NCBI GenBank assembly: GCA_964509195.1
Contig: CAZDWJ010000006.1
Location: 1-64,000, forward strand
Direction: 5' to 3'
Length of the DNA: 64,000 bases
Source: UBA4802 sp964509195
GTDB lineage: Bacteria > Spirochaetota > UBA4802 > UB4802
Shown here: positions 1-7,666 of the stretch, piece by piece
Layout of the letters: each line of letters starts with the position of its first letter
Numbering within the stretch: the first letter of the stretch is position 1
Notes under the pieces: model-generated
Told to the model about the DNA's origin: nothing
The model's input: the letters and a program-made list of their open reading frames with translations, nothing else
Database searches by the model: none
Translations under genes and position numbers: made by a program

Positions 1-113
1 CAAAGCGAGGGATTGCAGAGGTTTTGGAGAATTACAAACGATACTGGTTTGACAACTTTGTTAAGTTTGCGGAAAAGATAAAGGCCCCCACCCTTACGGA
101 GAAAACGAGATGA
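1..113 (+). CDS. C-terminal end of an unidentified integron-cassette protein (partial)
   Basis: An open frame enters from the left edge (frame starting at base 3) and stops with TGA at 111-113. It gives a 36-residue tail rich in charged and aromatic residues, containing ENYKRYWFDNFVKFAEKIKA. It lies just upstream of an attC site at 171-266, so it is probably the gene of the preceding integron cassette. The product cannot be named from this tail. An ATG at 110 overlaps its stop (ATGA) and opens a 57-codon frame that runs straight through the attC site; I regard that one as incidental. Confidence 0.45.
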   Translation, partial: KRGIAEVLENYKRYWFDNFVKFAEKIKAPTLTEKTR

Positions 114-170
114 CAGAAAATAAGAAAAAACTACGGCAACGATTGGATTTACGGCAGGTTTTCGAACAGC

Positions 171-266
171 ACATAACAGCGGATAAACGGTTCAGCTCTT
201 ACGGATCCTCACTCAAATTGCCTACGCTTCGCTTTAGCAACTTCGTTTATCCACAAACCGTTAGCC
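171..266 (+). other. attC recombination site 1 of an integron cassette array
   Basis: The left core-like sequence ACATAAC (171-177) and right core GTTAGCC (260-266) bracket an imperfect inverted repeat. GGATAAACG at 181-189 is exactly complementary to CGTTTATCC at 244-252. The interior TTGCCTACGCTTCGC segment can fold further. The size (about 96 bp), the core pattern TAAC...GTTA and the position between two short genes of the same direction fit attC sites recognised by integron integrases. Recombination would be expected at the G/TT of the right core (about 260/261). Confidence 0.75.
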
Positions 267-299
267 GCAATGCCCAGCAATAGGAAGGAGTAATTCTCT

Positions 300-998
300 A
301 TGAGTGAACGGTTATATACTAGCGGTGAATATCTTGAAAAAAATCCAACTTGGCACGTTGAGGATTCAGCTTGGAAGGCCAGGCAAATCATCAAAATTTT
401 GAACAAGAACAATATTCAGCCGAAATCAATTTGCGAAGTTGGATGTGGTGCTGGTGAAATACTTAATCAGTTGTATCTTAAAATGCCAGAAGATACTGTT
501 TTTGCAGGATATGAAATATCCCCCCAAGCCTTTGACCTTTGCAAAAAGAGAGCAAAGGAACGACTAAGTTATTATCTTAGAGATCTTCTTCAAGACAAAG
601 AAGCTTTTTTTGACGTAGTTTTATGTATAGATGTCCTTGAACATTTAGAAGATTATTTTGCTTTTTTAAGGAACTTAAAAGGAAAAGGGCAATACAAGAT
701 ATTCCACATTCCGTTAGATCTGTCTGTGCAAACCGTTCTTCGTAGTTTTCCAATATTGAGTGCGCGAAATAGTGTAGGACATATTCATTATTTTACCAAA
801 GAAATAGCGATTGAAATATTGAAAGATACATCATATGAAATACTTGACTATTTCTATACCGCGGGTTCAATTGATTTGCCTGCTAAGTCGCTTAAATCAT
901 TACTTGCCAAATTTCCAAGAAAGGTATTGTTTAAATTGAGCAAAGATATGACAGTTCGGATATTAGGTGGATATTCACTTTTAATACTTACAAAGTGA
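300..998 (+). CDS. Class I SAM-dependent methyltransferase (integron cassette gene)
   Basis: The 232-residue protein has the Rossmann-type SAM-binding glycine loop CEVGCGAG at residues 45-52, the acidic YEIS turn that holds the ribose hydroxyls at about 71-74, and a post-II strand DVVLCIDVLEHLE at about 105-117. This is the usual order in class I (UbiG/BioC-like) methyltransferases. The substrate cannot be told from sequence. The ATG is preceded by AAGGAG at 285-290. The gene fills one integron cassette: attC 1 ends 33 bases upstream and attC 2 begins 20 bases downstream. That makes it a captured, potentially mobile gene likely to differ from the host's own methyltransferases in origin. Confidence 0.8.
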   Translation: MSERLYTSGEYLEKNPTWHVEDSAWKARQIIKILNKNNIQPKSICEVGCGAGEILNQLYLKMPEDTVFAGYEISPQAFDLCKKRAKERLSYYLRDLLQDKEAFFDVVLCIDVLEHLEDYFAFLRNLKGKGQYKIFHIPLDLSVQTVLRSFPILSARNSVGHIHYFTKEIAIEILKDTSYEILDYFYTAGSIDLPAKSLKSLLAKFPRKVLFKLSKDMTVRILGGYSLLILTK

Positions 999-1018
999 GA
1001 AAAAATGCTGGGCACATC

Positions 1019-1094
1019 GTCTAACAGCGTGTTTGTGGTTCGCTTCGCTCACACAAATGCCTTCGGCACTTCGCAAACACGCAAAACGTTAGGC
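1019..1094 (+). other. attC recombination site 2
   Basis: The left core GTCTAAC (1019-1025) and right core GTTAGGC (1088-1094) are inverted copies differing at one base. Inside them GCGTGTTTG at 1027-1035 is perfectly complementary to CAAACACGC at 1074-1082. The interior contains further short self-complementary pieces (GTTCGCTTCGCTC, TGCCTTCGGCA). At about 76 bp, lying between two same-strand genes, it is the best formed of the three sites and marks the boundary between the methyltransferase and amidotransferase cassettes. Confidence 0.85.
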
Positions 1095-1119
1095 GAAATT
1101 TCGGCTAAGAGGTGAAACT

Positions 1120-2166
1120 ATGTGCGAACTATTGGGAATGTCATTCAATCAGGCTGTTAAGCCAAGTTTATCTTTTAGAGGATTTCGGCATAGAGGAGAA
1201 GAGAATCCTGATGGATGGGGATTAGCATTTTACCCCGACAAAGCTGTACAAATTTTCAAAGAACCGAAAAAAACAAGCGAGAGTACTCTATCTAAATTCA
1301 TAAGAGATTACCCGGAAATAAGTTCTAAACTATTTATTGCCCACGTTCGGCGTGGAAGTGTTTGCAAGATTGCATATATGAATACCCATCCATTCTCTCG
1401 TGAGCTAAATGGGAAAGCCTATACCTTTGCTCATAATGGAACATTAAGTAGTTTTGAAAAATTACCAACTGGAAGATTTCGTAAAATAGGGTGTACAGAC
1501 TCAGAGCAAGTATTTTGTCATATTCTAAACAGCATCGAAGAAGAGAGCATAACCCAATGGACATATGAAAAATTTAGGTGGCTTGTAGAGAAGTTGAGAG
1601 AAATTAATGAACTGGGAAACTTTAATTGTATATTCTCGGACGGTGAATATCTTTTTTGCTATTATGATCAAAACAGTTATAATGGTCTTTGTTTTGTTCA
1701 TCGCAAAGCCTCATACGGTCAAGTTCAGTTGTTAGATGAGGACTTTGAAGTCAATCTCGCCGAAGAAAAAGATCCAACCCAAACAGGCTTTATCATCGCT
1801 ACAAGGAGATTAACTAACGAGCGTTGGGAGAATTTTTATCCTGGAGAACTCATCGTTTTTAGAAATGGCGATATAATTTTTTCAAGTGCGGGTCGGAATA
1901 CAAAATCATTTTTGACTTCCATTGATGAAAAAGAATTAAACATACTCAAAATGCTCAGACAAAGCCCTCACAGATTAAGTTTAACAAGCATATGCCAAGA
2001 TCTCAACCTACCAAAAGAAGAGGTAACACCTGCGATTCATTCATTACTTTGTAAGGGATTTATAAATCAAGATGGCAGGGATAGAGTTAAATGGAATCAC
2101 AATGATGCAACGTTTTATACTAATCCAACTAAAAGGGCTGAAATTGACGGTCTGATTAGAAAATGA
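1120..2166 (+). CDS. Class II glutamine amidotransferase-like protein (integron cassette gene)
   Basis: The 348-residue protein begins Met-Cys, so Cys2 becomes the N-terminal nucleophile after Met removal, as in Ntn class II amidotransferases of the YafJ/EgtC kind. HRGEENPDGWG at 24-34, THPF and FAHNGTL around 90-108 are family signatures of the glutaminase pocket. The last 80 residues look like a separate winged-helix domain (EKELNILKMLRQSPHRLSLT and following), which is unusual for the family and suggests a nucleic-acid or regulatory partner. A GAGG ribosome-binding site precedes the ATG. The gene occupies an integron cassette between attC 2 and a truncated attC 3. The acceptor substrate is unknown. 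Confidence 0.78.
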   Translation: MCELLGMSFNQAVKPSLSFRGFRHRGEENPDGWGLAFYPDKAVQIFKEPKKTSESTLSKFIRDYPEISSKLFIAHVRRGSVCKIAYMNTHPFSRELNGKAYTFAHNGTLSSFEKLPTGRFRKIGCTDSEQVFCHILNSIEEESITQWTYEKFRWLVEKLREINELGNFNCIFSDGEYLFCYYDQNSYNGLCFVHRKASYGQVQLLDEDFEVNLAEEKDPTQTGFIIATRRLTNERWENFYPGELIVFRNGDIIFSSAGRNTKSFLTSIDEKELNILKMLRQSPHRLSLTSICQDLNLPKEEVTPAIHSLLCKGFINQDGRDRVKWNHNDATFYTNPTKRAEIDGLIRK

Positions 2167-2179
2167 ACACAGAAACATC

Positions 2180-2270
2180 GCCTAACACAGCGTATCTGAC
2201 TTCGGTGCTTCGCACCTCCGCCCAAATTGCCTACGCTATCGCTACGGCAACTTCGGCTACCCGCGGAACG
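2180..2270 (+). other. attC site 3, truncated at its right side
   Basis: The left core GCCTAAC (2180-2186) starts 13 bases after the amidotransferase stop. It is followed by attC-like interior hairpins (GGTGCTTCGCACC, TTGCC...GGCAA) that share CAAATTGCCTACGCT with site 1. The expected right half, complementary to the left arm plus a GTTAGGC core, is absent. The sequence instead runs into transposase remnants at about 2270, so the array was cut here by an insertion or deletion. Confidence 0.55.
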
Positions 2271-2274
2271 ATAT

Positions 2275-2602
2275 CTTCCATCTTTGTCCTATCCCGTATA
2301 TGTGCCCCTCTAGCTATATTCCATTCTTTTTTTAATGCTATATTCTCCGCTACCAGCTCGCTTATGATGGTATCCTTCCGAACAAGTTCATCCTTTAAGC
2401 GGATCTCTTGTGCACTCTCCCTCACCGGGGGCGCAAACACCATCTTTGGATTCTTCTCAAGCTGATTCTTCCACCTGTAGAATAAGGTATCTCGTATCTA
2501 TTTGCTCCAGCAATACTTTGCCACCCCATCAGGATAGCATAACCCCTCCAGTACCATCCTCACCTTTTCCTTGGAACTGTAGGTCTGCTTTACTTTTGCC
2601 AT
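2275..2602 (-). pseudogene. Remnant of an IS3-family OrfA-like transposase gene
   Basis: On the minus strand a strong GAGGAGG ribosome-binding site precedes an ATG at 2602. The frame starts with AKVKQTYSSKEKVRMVLEGL, which resembles the N-terminal helix-turn-helix of IS3-type OrfA. After Trp-Ser-Lys the frame breaks. A second frame around 2280-2440 carries the leucine-zipper part (LVRKDTIISELVAENIALKK) typical of the same proteins. No OrfB catalytic (DDE) domain and no terminal inverted repeats are visible, so this is a dead fragment. It abuts the broken attC 3, and its insertion probably ended the cassette array. Confidence 0.6.
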
Positions 2603-2605
2603 GAT

Positions 2606-2836
2606 TTCCTCCTCTGTTATTACTTTATTTAAGGAAATCACTCTCCATCTTTTTTCAATAAATTTTCTCTTTTTCGTGTGAAACTTTTTTGGTCTCATGT
2701 TCTCTTTGCGTTCACTCCCACAATAGGGGCATTGTTAAAACTTTTGTAATAATCCTTTTTCTTGAAGATAATGTATTGTTTTATATTTGTCTCTTATAAT
2801 TTTTGAAATTTCAATTTTTTCTATTGGCATTTCCAT
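2606..2836 (-). pseudogene. Degraded zinc-ribbon-type ORF, possibly part of the same mobile element
   Basis: Reading on the minus strand from an ATG at 2836, 33 sense codons (EKIEISKIIRDKYKTIHYL and following) end at a TAA (2737-2735). In the same frame the sequence continues QCPYCGSERKENMRPKKFHT, a CxxC zinc-knuckle start as in transposase N-terminal ribbons, into the OrfA-like start at 2602. The second CxxC is missing. It reads like a gene interrupted by one nonsense mutation. I cannot name the parent family. Confidence 0.35.
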
Positions 2837-3015
2837 GCCTTCATTATAGTATAGCAAAAGTAGCTATTCTTAGTAAATTATCAATATATCATTATAATTT
2901 TTCATTTGTGCATTTTTCACTCTTTTTTTGGATCATTTCAATTTTTCATTTTTATTGACAAGTTGCCATATTTAGTATGATATATACAAAAATATAAAAA
3001 CTTTGGGAGGAAGCT

Positions 3016-3495
3016 ATGGATTTTGAAACTACCACATGTATTTCGTTTGAACACTTAGACATCCTTTATGACTATTCTTCACGATTGGAAGTGCCTCTGA
3101 GAACGCTTATTGTCTACATGGTTATGTATGCCGCTAAAAAAGAAAAACGAACGTATGCCGCATTTCAACGAATTGCATACAGAAAACGCGATGCTAATAA
3201 TCCATGGCGAAGGGTTCATCTGGTGTTGTATCACTCTGAGTATGAGTTTTTTCTTGATGTGAAGAAGCTGTGGAAGATGTCGCTTGCTAACGTGATTGCG
3301 TTTTGTGTGGAAAATGTGCTTGAAGAATTTTTTTTGTATTTCCAAAAACGTTTAAAAGAGATGAATACCGATAACTATCCTAAAAATCTTCCCAGTTATT
3401 ATGAAAACAGGTCGTATACCTTTGATTTTCACAAAGAAAAAGGCATACACTGCCTCAAATTCTACTGGGGACCACCACCAGAAGTACTAAGGTAA
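3016..3495 (+). CDS. Protein of unknown family, copy A (paralogue at 21019-21480)
   Basis: I do not recognise this 159-residue soluble protein. It shares a full-length pattern with the product of 21019-21480: ETTTCIS near the start, a central WRR.HL.L...EYEF..D..K..K.S.A..IAFC..N block (about residues 68-100), TDNY at about 118, and a C-terminal YTF.F....GI.C.KFYWGP.P. The central block reads like a strand plus two helices. Both genes have the same leader CTTTGGGAGGAA before the ATG. A TTGACA box lies at 2955-2960 with TATGAT at 2976-2981 (short 15-bp spacing). In layout it faintly recalls DUF1564 of Leptospira, but that is a guess. Confidence 0.75.
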   Translation: MDFETTTCISFEHLDILYDYSSRLEVPLRTLIVYMVMYAAKKEKRTYAAFQRIAYRKRDANNPWRRVHLVLYHSEYEFFLDVKKLWKMSLANVIAFCVENVLEEFFLYFQKRLKEMNTDNYPKNLPSYYENRSYTFDFHKEKGIHCLKFYWGPPPEVLR

Positions 3496-3827
3496 CGCTT
3501 TTTTATATTAATAATAATTCCATATCTATTAAAAGAGTTCTTATAAAATTTTCAGGATTTTATCCCCCCTGAAAATCTATACTCACATTTGTTATATTCT
3601 CTAATTTTAATTACATACATCAACAAAATTACATTTATCTTTACATTTTCAATAAAAGAAAGTAGTTTATACATTTATCCAAAAGGAAACATCCTTGAAT
3701 TTGCAAGGCTTTAGAAGTTCCTTTATAATACTATAATTGCAAATATTGAAATAATCTGATGTAATAGAATAAGTATAATGTCATTAATAAAATTAAGAGA
3801 TACTATAAACAAAATGGAGGTTCAAGT
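3496..3827. other. Gene-free A+T-rich gap
   Basis: About 330 bases of low-complexity A+T-rich DNA lie between the unknown-family gene and the SGNH hydrolase gene. GGAGG at its end is the ribosome-binding site of the downstream gene. I see no open frame with a good start, no strong hairpin and no repeat. Confidence 0.5.
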
Positions 3828-4676
3828 ATGAAAAAAGTTTTAATTATTATTGTGATCATTATAGTGCTTATATGTGGAATATATGGCTATGTGTATTATA
3901 AAGCCACAAAGGTGCCCGCCAATAATGCTGAAGCAATGCTAAAAGTCACACTGCCTCAAGATAAAAAAATTGTGGTATGCTTTGGCGACAGCCTTACGCA
4001 TGCTACTGTAAGTTTTGATTACGTTAATTACCTGGCTACCGATACTGACTTACAAAAATTCGTGTTTGTCAATGAAGGCATTAATTCGCGGCTGGTGTAT
4101 AATCTTTTACAGGTGGTAGATAAGGTGGTTGCATTAAAACCACAGTATATCTTTGTACTTATCGGAACCAATGATCTTAAAGGCTCGCTCAATGATAAGG
4201 AATATCAGCGCTACAATGATCTGTGGAAATTACCCCAAAAGCCAACAAAAGAGTGGTTTACAGAAAATTATAAAAAGCTGGTAAGCATTTTAAAAACGCA
4301 AACAGATGCAAAGATAGTGTTAATTTCGCTGCCACCGATCGGTGAGAATATTGACAGCCTTCCATTCAAGCTAACCATTGAATATTCTGATGTTATAAGG
4401 GATATAGCAAAAAAGGAAAAATTGGGATACATAGGTCTCAATGAGATGCTAACGCGTGATTTAATACGTGAAGGCAAAAAAAATATTGCTCCGTATGAAA
4501 CTGGATTATGGTTTATGTACAGCGCTATAATGCAGCATTATCTTCTTGGCAGGGATTGGGATACAATTTCTGATGGACGGGGACTTGCCTATTTGACTGA
4601 TAATATCCATCTCAATGGAAGAGGTGGTAAAATTTTAGCTGCTGCTATAAAGGATATACTTACAAAAGAAAAATAG
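3828..4676 (+). CDS. SGNH/GDSL-family hydrolase, membrane-anchored
   Basis: The 282-residue protein has an N-terminal hydrophobic helix (about residues 4-24) that would act as a signal anchor. The catalytic blocks are clear: GDS at 53-55 (nucleophile Ser55), GTND at 113-116 (oxyanion-hole Asn) and D..H at 258/261 in DNIHLNGRG. The enzyme should be an esterase or lipase acting outside the cytoplasmic membrane, for example on acylated envelope glycans or lipids. The substrate is not deducible. GGAGG sits 7 bases before the ATG. The gene is followed by a hairpin at 4694-4724 and converges on the sialidase-like gene. Confidence 0.85.
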   Translation: MKKVLIIIVIIIVLICGIYGYVYYKATKVPANNAEAMLKVTLPQDKKIVVCFGDSLTHATVSFDYVNYLATDTDLQKFVFVNEGINSRLVYNLLQVVDKVVALKPQYIFVLIGTNDLKGSLNDKEYQRYNDLWKLPQKPTKEWFTENYKKLVSILKTQTDAKIVLISLPPIGENIDSLPFKLTIEYSDVIRDIAKKEKLGYIGLNEMLTRDLIREGKKNIAPYETGLWFMYSAIMQHYLLGRDWDTISDGRGLAYLTDNIHLNGRGGKILAAAIKDILTKEK

Positions 4677-4693
4677 TGAATATGCTATTAATC

Positions 4694-4724
4694 AGGAAGG
4701 CATTTTACTGTAAAAAGCCTTCCT
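4694..4724 (+). terminator. Hairpin between convergent genes
   Basis: AGGAAGGC (4694-4701) and GCCTTCCT (4717-4724) form a perfect 8-bp stem between the SGNH hydrolase stop and the stop of the opposite-strand gene. There is no clear T-run on the plus side, so its strength as an intrinsic terminator is uncertain. Confidence 0.45.
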
Positions 4725-4731
4725 TAATTAT

Positions 4732-4746
4732 CAGTAACTATCGCCC
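4732..4746 (-). repeat. Dispersed GCGATAGY element, extended intergenic form
   Basis: The plus strand reads CAGTAACTATCGCCC, i.e. GGGCGATAGTTACTG on the minus strand. The identical 15-mer recurs at 61979-61993. Close forms occur at 9916-9930 (CAGTTACTATCGCCC), 26256-26270 (ends CAC) and 49848-49860. It is the extended form of the window-wide GCGATAGY octamer and lies between two convergent genes, where a terminator or uptake-type signal would be placed. Confidence 0.7.
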
Positions 4747-4773
4747 TACAATGTATAGCTACATTGACTGCGT

Positions 4774-5898
4774 TCATTTACTTTTGGCTAATTTTTCCAA
4801 CAAATTCAGAGTAAGCATCCCAATCATTATGGGACTTTCTTTTATCATCCCCAGTATCCAGGGATAATCATGGTTTATGTCACTGGTGTAGTAGCTGAAA
4901 TATAGTGTGTTGCCACGTATAACATATCCTGCATAACTTGTATCACCTGCACTGGGCACATCAGAAAGCCACACTAGTTTTTCAGGTGTTACAAGCCACA
5001 GTGATGTTCTTTTTTTTGCAAAGATACTTCCGTATTTGTTGATGATCCCTGGGGTGTACGGATTTCTTCTTCCTATTGCATATACTTTGCCCTTATATGG
5101 GAATAAAGCTGGCCCATCAAGGCGTGTGCTGTAATCTTTTACGCCAGTCCAATCGGTGTAAGGGGGCTTAGCTATTCGTATGCCCGTACAGGCACGACTA
5201 TCACCAAACCATGAATCAGAAAATTCCAGGCGCTGTGTACTTATCATTGTACCATCGGGCAAAAACTCAATGTCGGTTTCATCACAACGGTCTCCTTCAT
5301 AGATGACTGAAACAGGCTGCCAGTTGATTCCATCAGTTGATGTAAAAAGCATTGCTTTGCCATGTTCGTGCCAGTACGCGGGAACATACCATCGTTTACC
5401 ATCAAAGGTTTTTGGACGCCAGAAAAGCCATCCCTTATGATCTATCTCCTGTAAATCACTCCACTGAATACCATCCTTTGATACCAGATACGCTGTTGAA
5501 TATGGTTCAGCTGTGAATTCAATGCTTTTGAGTACAAACAGGATTATTTTATTCCCTAATATCAAAAATTTAGGATCACGAATATCTTCACCAGGAATCT
5601 GTATAATTGAAAGCTTTTCCCAGTTTTTGCTATCCTTTGAACGCCATACTATTAATTTGCATTCGGGTGTAGCAAAATGGTAGGGAGATGATGCATGTAC
5701 CAGGTAAAAGTAATTATTGAAAAATGCCATATCTGTATTAGAGTTGTGCATTCCGTCACGGACAGCTTCCCAGATTGTAAGATCAAGTGAAGGATCTACT
5801 TCTGATGTATTAGGACGCACATACCATACACCAATCATAAGGGTCAGAGCAACTATAAACACAAAAATAATAAAACCAATAGTTTTAACAATTTTCAT
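4774..5898 (-). CDS. Membrane-anchored sialidase-like beta-propeller protein
   Basis: The 374-residue protein starts with a hydrophobic anchor (about 7-27). Repeated Asp-box-like pieces follow, such as SKDSKNWEKL, SKDGIQWSDL and STDGINWQPV, which are the S.D...W turns of BNR/sialidase-type six-bladed propellers. It probably acts as an exported glycosidase or carbohydrate-binding protein. No complete catalytic arginine triad can be confirmed by eye, so hydrolase activity is uncertain. The start has a striking leader: AAGGAG directly joined to CTATCGCC and the ATG, so the spacer between the ribosome-binding site and the start codon is itself a copy of the GCGATAGY element (5900-5906). Confidence 0.65.
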   Translation of the reverse strand: MKIVKTIGFIIFVFIVALTLMIGVWYVRPNTSEVDPSLDLTIWEAVRDGMHNSNTDMAFFNNYFYLVHASSPYHFATPECKLIVWRSKDSKNWEKLSIIQIPGEDIRDPKFLILGNKIILFVLKSIEFTAEPYSTAYLVSKDGIQWSDLQEIDHKGWLFWRPKTFDGKRWYVPAYWHEHGKAMLFTSTDGINWQPVSVIYEGDRCDETDIEFLPDGTMISTQRLEFSDSWFGDSRACTGIRIAKPPYTDWTGVKDYSTRLDGPALFPYKGKVYAIGRRNPYTPGIINKYGSIFAKKRTSLWLVTPEKLVWLSDVPSAGDTSYAGYVIRGNTLYFSYYTSDINHDYPWILGMIKESPIMIGMLTLNLLEKLAKSK

Positions 5899-6017
5899 GG
5901 CGATAGCTCCTTTTAAAATAAATCTCTACATATGTTTATTGAACTTGCACTTTACATGCTATTGGATGCAAAGAACAAAGAATAGGTTGACAACTGAAAT
6001 GTAAAATTTTAATACAA

Positions 6018-6035
6018 AGAGTGAGCACTTACTCT
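6018..6035. promoter_or_regulatory. Near-perfect inverted repeat upstream of the thiolase gene
   Basis: AGAGTGAG (6018-6025) and CTTACTCT (6028-6035) form an 18-bp inverted repeat with one mismatch, in the gap between two divergent genes (starts at 5898 and 6181). The size and symmetry suit a dimeric repressor. A TATAAT box at 6141-6146 may be the -10 of the thiolase promoter. The regulator is unknown. Confidence 0.4.
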
Positions 6036-6180
6036 ATATAAATAATTTAGAATTGTCAATGGTTATTTTTCTTTACAAGTGATTGGCTATTTATTAGATT
6101 AGCTTTACAACACTTAAACAATTTATTTTTAAAATTTTAGTATAATTTACATGAAATAATTAATATAGTGAGAGGTCTCT

Positions 6181-7356
6181 ATGAAGGATGTAGTAATAGC
6201 ATCAATAGTACGGACGCCAGTAGGAACATTTGGGGGATCATTAAAAGATGTTTCAGCAGTTGATCTGGGGGTGATAGTTGTAAAAGAGGCAATAAAAAGA
6301 GCTGGTATTGTCCCAGAGCAGGTGGAAAATGTTATTTTAGGGAATGTGTTGCAGACAGGATTAGGGCAGAATACTGCACGTCAGGTGTTAATTCATTCAG
6401 GTATCCCACAGGAAGTTCCAGCAATGACAATAAACAAGGTGTGTGCTTCGGGTTTGCGTTCTATAAGCCTTGCTGCTCAGATCATTAAGGCTGGTGATGC
6501 CGACATTATTGTAGCAGGTGGAATTGAAAATATGAGTGCAGCACCATTTGCCCTTCTTAAAGCTCGGTGGGGCTATAGAATGGGTGAGGACAAGCTTATA
6601 GATGTAATGATTAAAGATGGATTATGGGATGCATTTAACCACTATCATATGGGAATAACCGCCGAAAATGTAGCAGAAAAATGGGGTTTGACGCGAGAAG
6701 AGCTTGATGAATTTGCATTGGGTAGTCAGCAGAAAGCAGAAGCGGCAATAAAGTCGGGACGTTTTAAAGATGAGATAGTTCCTGTTCCAATTAAAGATAA
6801 AAAAGGTGAAGTGCTCTTTGACACTGATGAGCATCCCCGCTTTGGTACAACTATGGATGCATTATCAAAATTAAAACCAGCGTTTAAAAAAGATGGTATA
6901 GTCACTGCGGGCAATGCATCAGGGATTAATGATGGTGCAGCAGCAGCAGTTGTTATGTCAGCAGAAGTTGCAAAGAAACTGGGGATTACTCCGCTGTGCC
7001 GCATTGCTTCGTATGCATCAGCAGGGGTGGATCCTGCACTAATGGGAACAGGCCCAATACCAGCTAGCAAAAAAGCACTTGAAAAAGCGGGCTGGAAAGT
7101 AGAGGATCTGGATTTAATTGAAGCTAATGAAGCCTTTGCAGCGCAGGCTGTTGTGGTTAATAAAGAAATGGGCTGGGATATTTCAAAGGTTAATGTAAAT
7201 GGCGGAGCGATAGCTATTGGACACCCAATAGGTGCAAGCGGTGCACGTATTTTAACCACACTGATTCATGAAATGATCAAGCGTAATGCAAAAAAAGGTA
7301 TAGCTACTTTGTGTATCGGTGGTGGGCAGGGGCATGCATTGACTGTTGAGCGATAG
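6181..7356 (+). CDS. Acetyl-CoA acetyltransferase (thiolase)
   Basis: The 391-residue protein has the standard thiolase length and all catalytic elements: nucleophile Cys88 in NKVCASG, His348 in GHPIGASGAR, and the second Cys378 in CIGGGQGHA. It interconverts two acetyl-CoA with acetoacetyl-CoA, or cleaves 3-ketoacyl-CoA, in the cytoplasm, serving fatty acid or ketone/polyhydroxybutyrate metabolism. It stands alone without other beta-oxidation genes, which favours the biosynthetic (AtoB/PhaA-like) role, though that is inference. The last two codons CGA TAG form part of a GCGATAGY element (7350-7356). A strong hairpin follows at 7464-7488. Confidence 0.92.
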   Translation: MKDVVIASIVRTPVGTFGGSLKDVSAVDLGVIVVKEAIKRAGIVPEQVENVILGNVLQTGLGQNTARQVLIHSGIPQEVPAMTINKVCASGLRSISLAAQIIKAGDADIIVAGGIENMSAAPFALLKARWGYRMGEDKLIDVMIKDGLWDAFNHYHMGITAENVAEKWGLTREELDEFALGSQQKAEAAIKSGRFKDEIVPVPIKDKKGEVLFDTDEHPRFGTTMDALSKLKPAFKKDGIVTAGNASGINDGAAAAVVMSAEVAKKLGITPLCRIASYASAGVDPALMGTGPIPASKKALEKAGWKVEDLDLIEANEAFAAQAVVVNKEMGWDISKVNVNGGAIAIGHPIGASGARILTTLIHEMIKRNAKKGIATLCIGGGQGHALTVER

Positions 7357-7666
7357 TTGAGAGATAGTAACTGATACATATATCAAGGTGTTGAAAGAAG
7401 GCGTTTGTAAAGAATAGTTGATGAGTAACTTTCGTAACTATTAATTATCTTTTTCTTGATACGATTGTGCCACGTTTCGTGGCACAATTTATTAACGAGT
7501 ATTAGTGCATTTGTATCAAAACGATTTTTGAGGTAGGCATTGCTTAACCAGCATTAATGAAATTGAGTCAAGAGTCTATCGAAATAACACCTTATAAGTG
7601 ATTCTATGAAAATCTATATACAGCAATGTCAGTAGCAATGAAGATTGTTGCATCGTAGACCAATCA
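7357..7666. other. Gap between convergent genes, holding one terminator
   Basis: The 310-base gap between the thiolase stop and the DUF389 gene stop contains the hairpin at 7464-7488 and otherwise A+T-rich sequence. I see no open frame with a credible start. Confidence 0.5.
7464..7488 (+). terminator. Intrinsic terminator-like hairpin after the thiolase gene
   Basis: ATTGTGCCACG, loop TTT, CGTGGCACAAT: an 11-bp perfect stem with a 3-base loop followed by TTTATTAA. It could serve the thiolase transcript on the plus strand and, being symmetric, also the opposing gene. Confidence 0.6.

Noticed and set aside
110..283. Open frame of 57 codons overlapping the first partial gene by ATGA
   Set aside because: It runs through the attC site 171-266, and most of its length is attC sequence; short frames through attC sites are expected by chance.
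2163..2604. Plus-strand frames of 64-100 codons after the amidotransferase gene
   Set aside because: They are antisense to the transposase remnant and truncated attC and have no ribosome-binding site or family features.
2735..2737. In-frame stop before the zinc-ribbon fragment as a recoded codon
   Set aside because: It is TAA in a region of mobile-element debris; no recoding signal is present.
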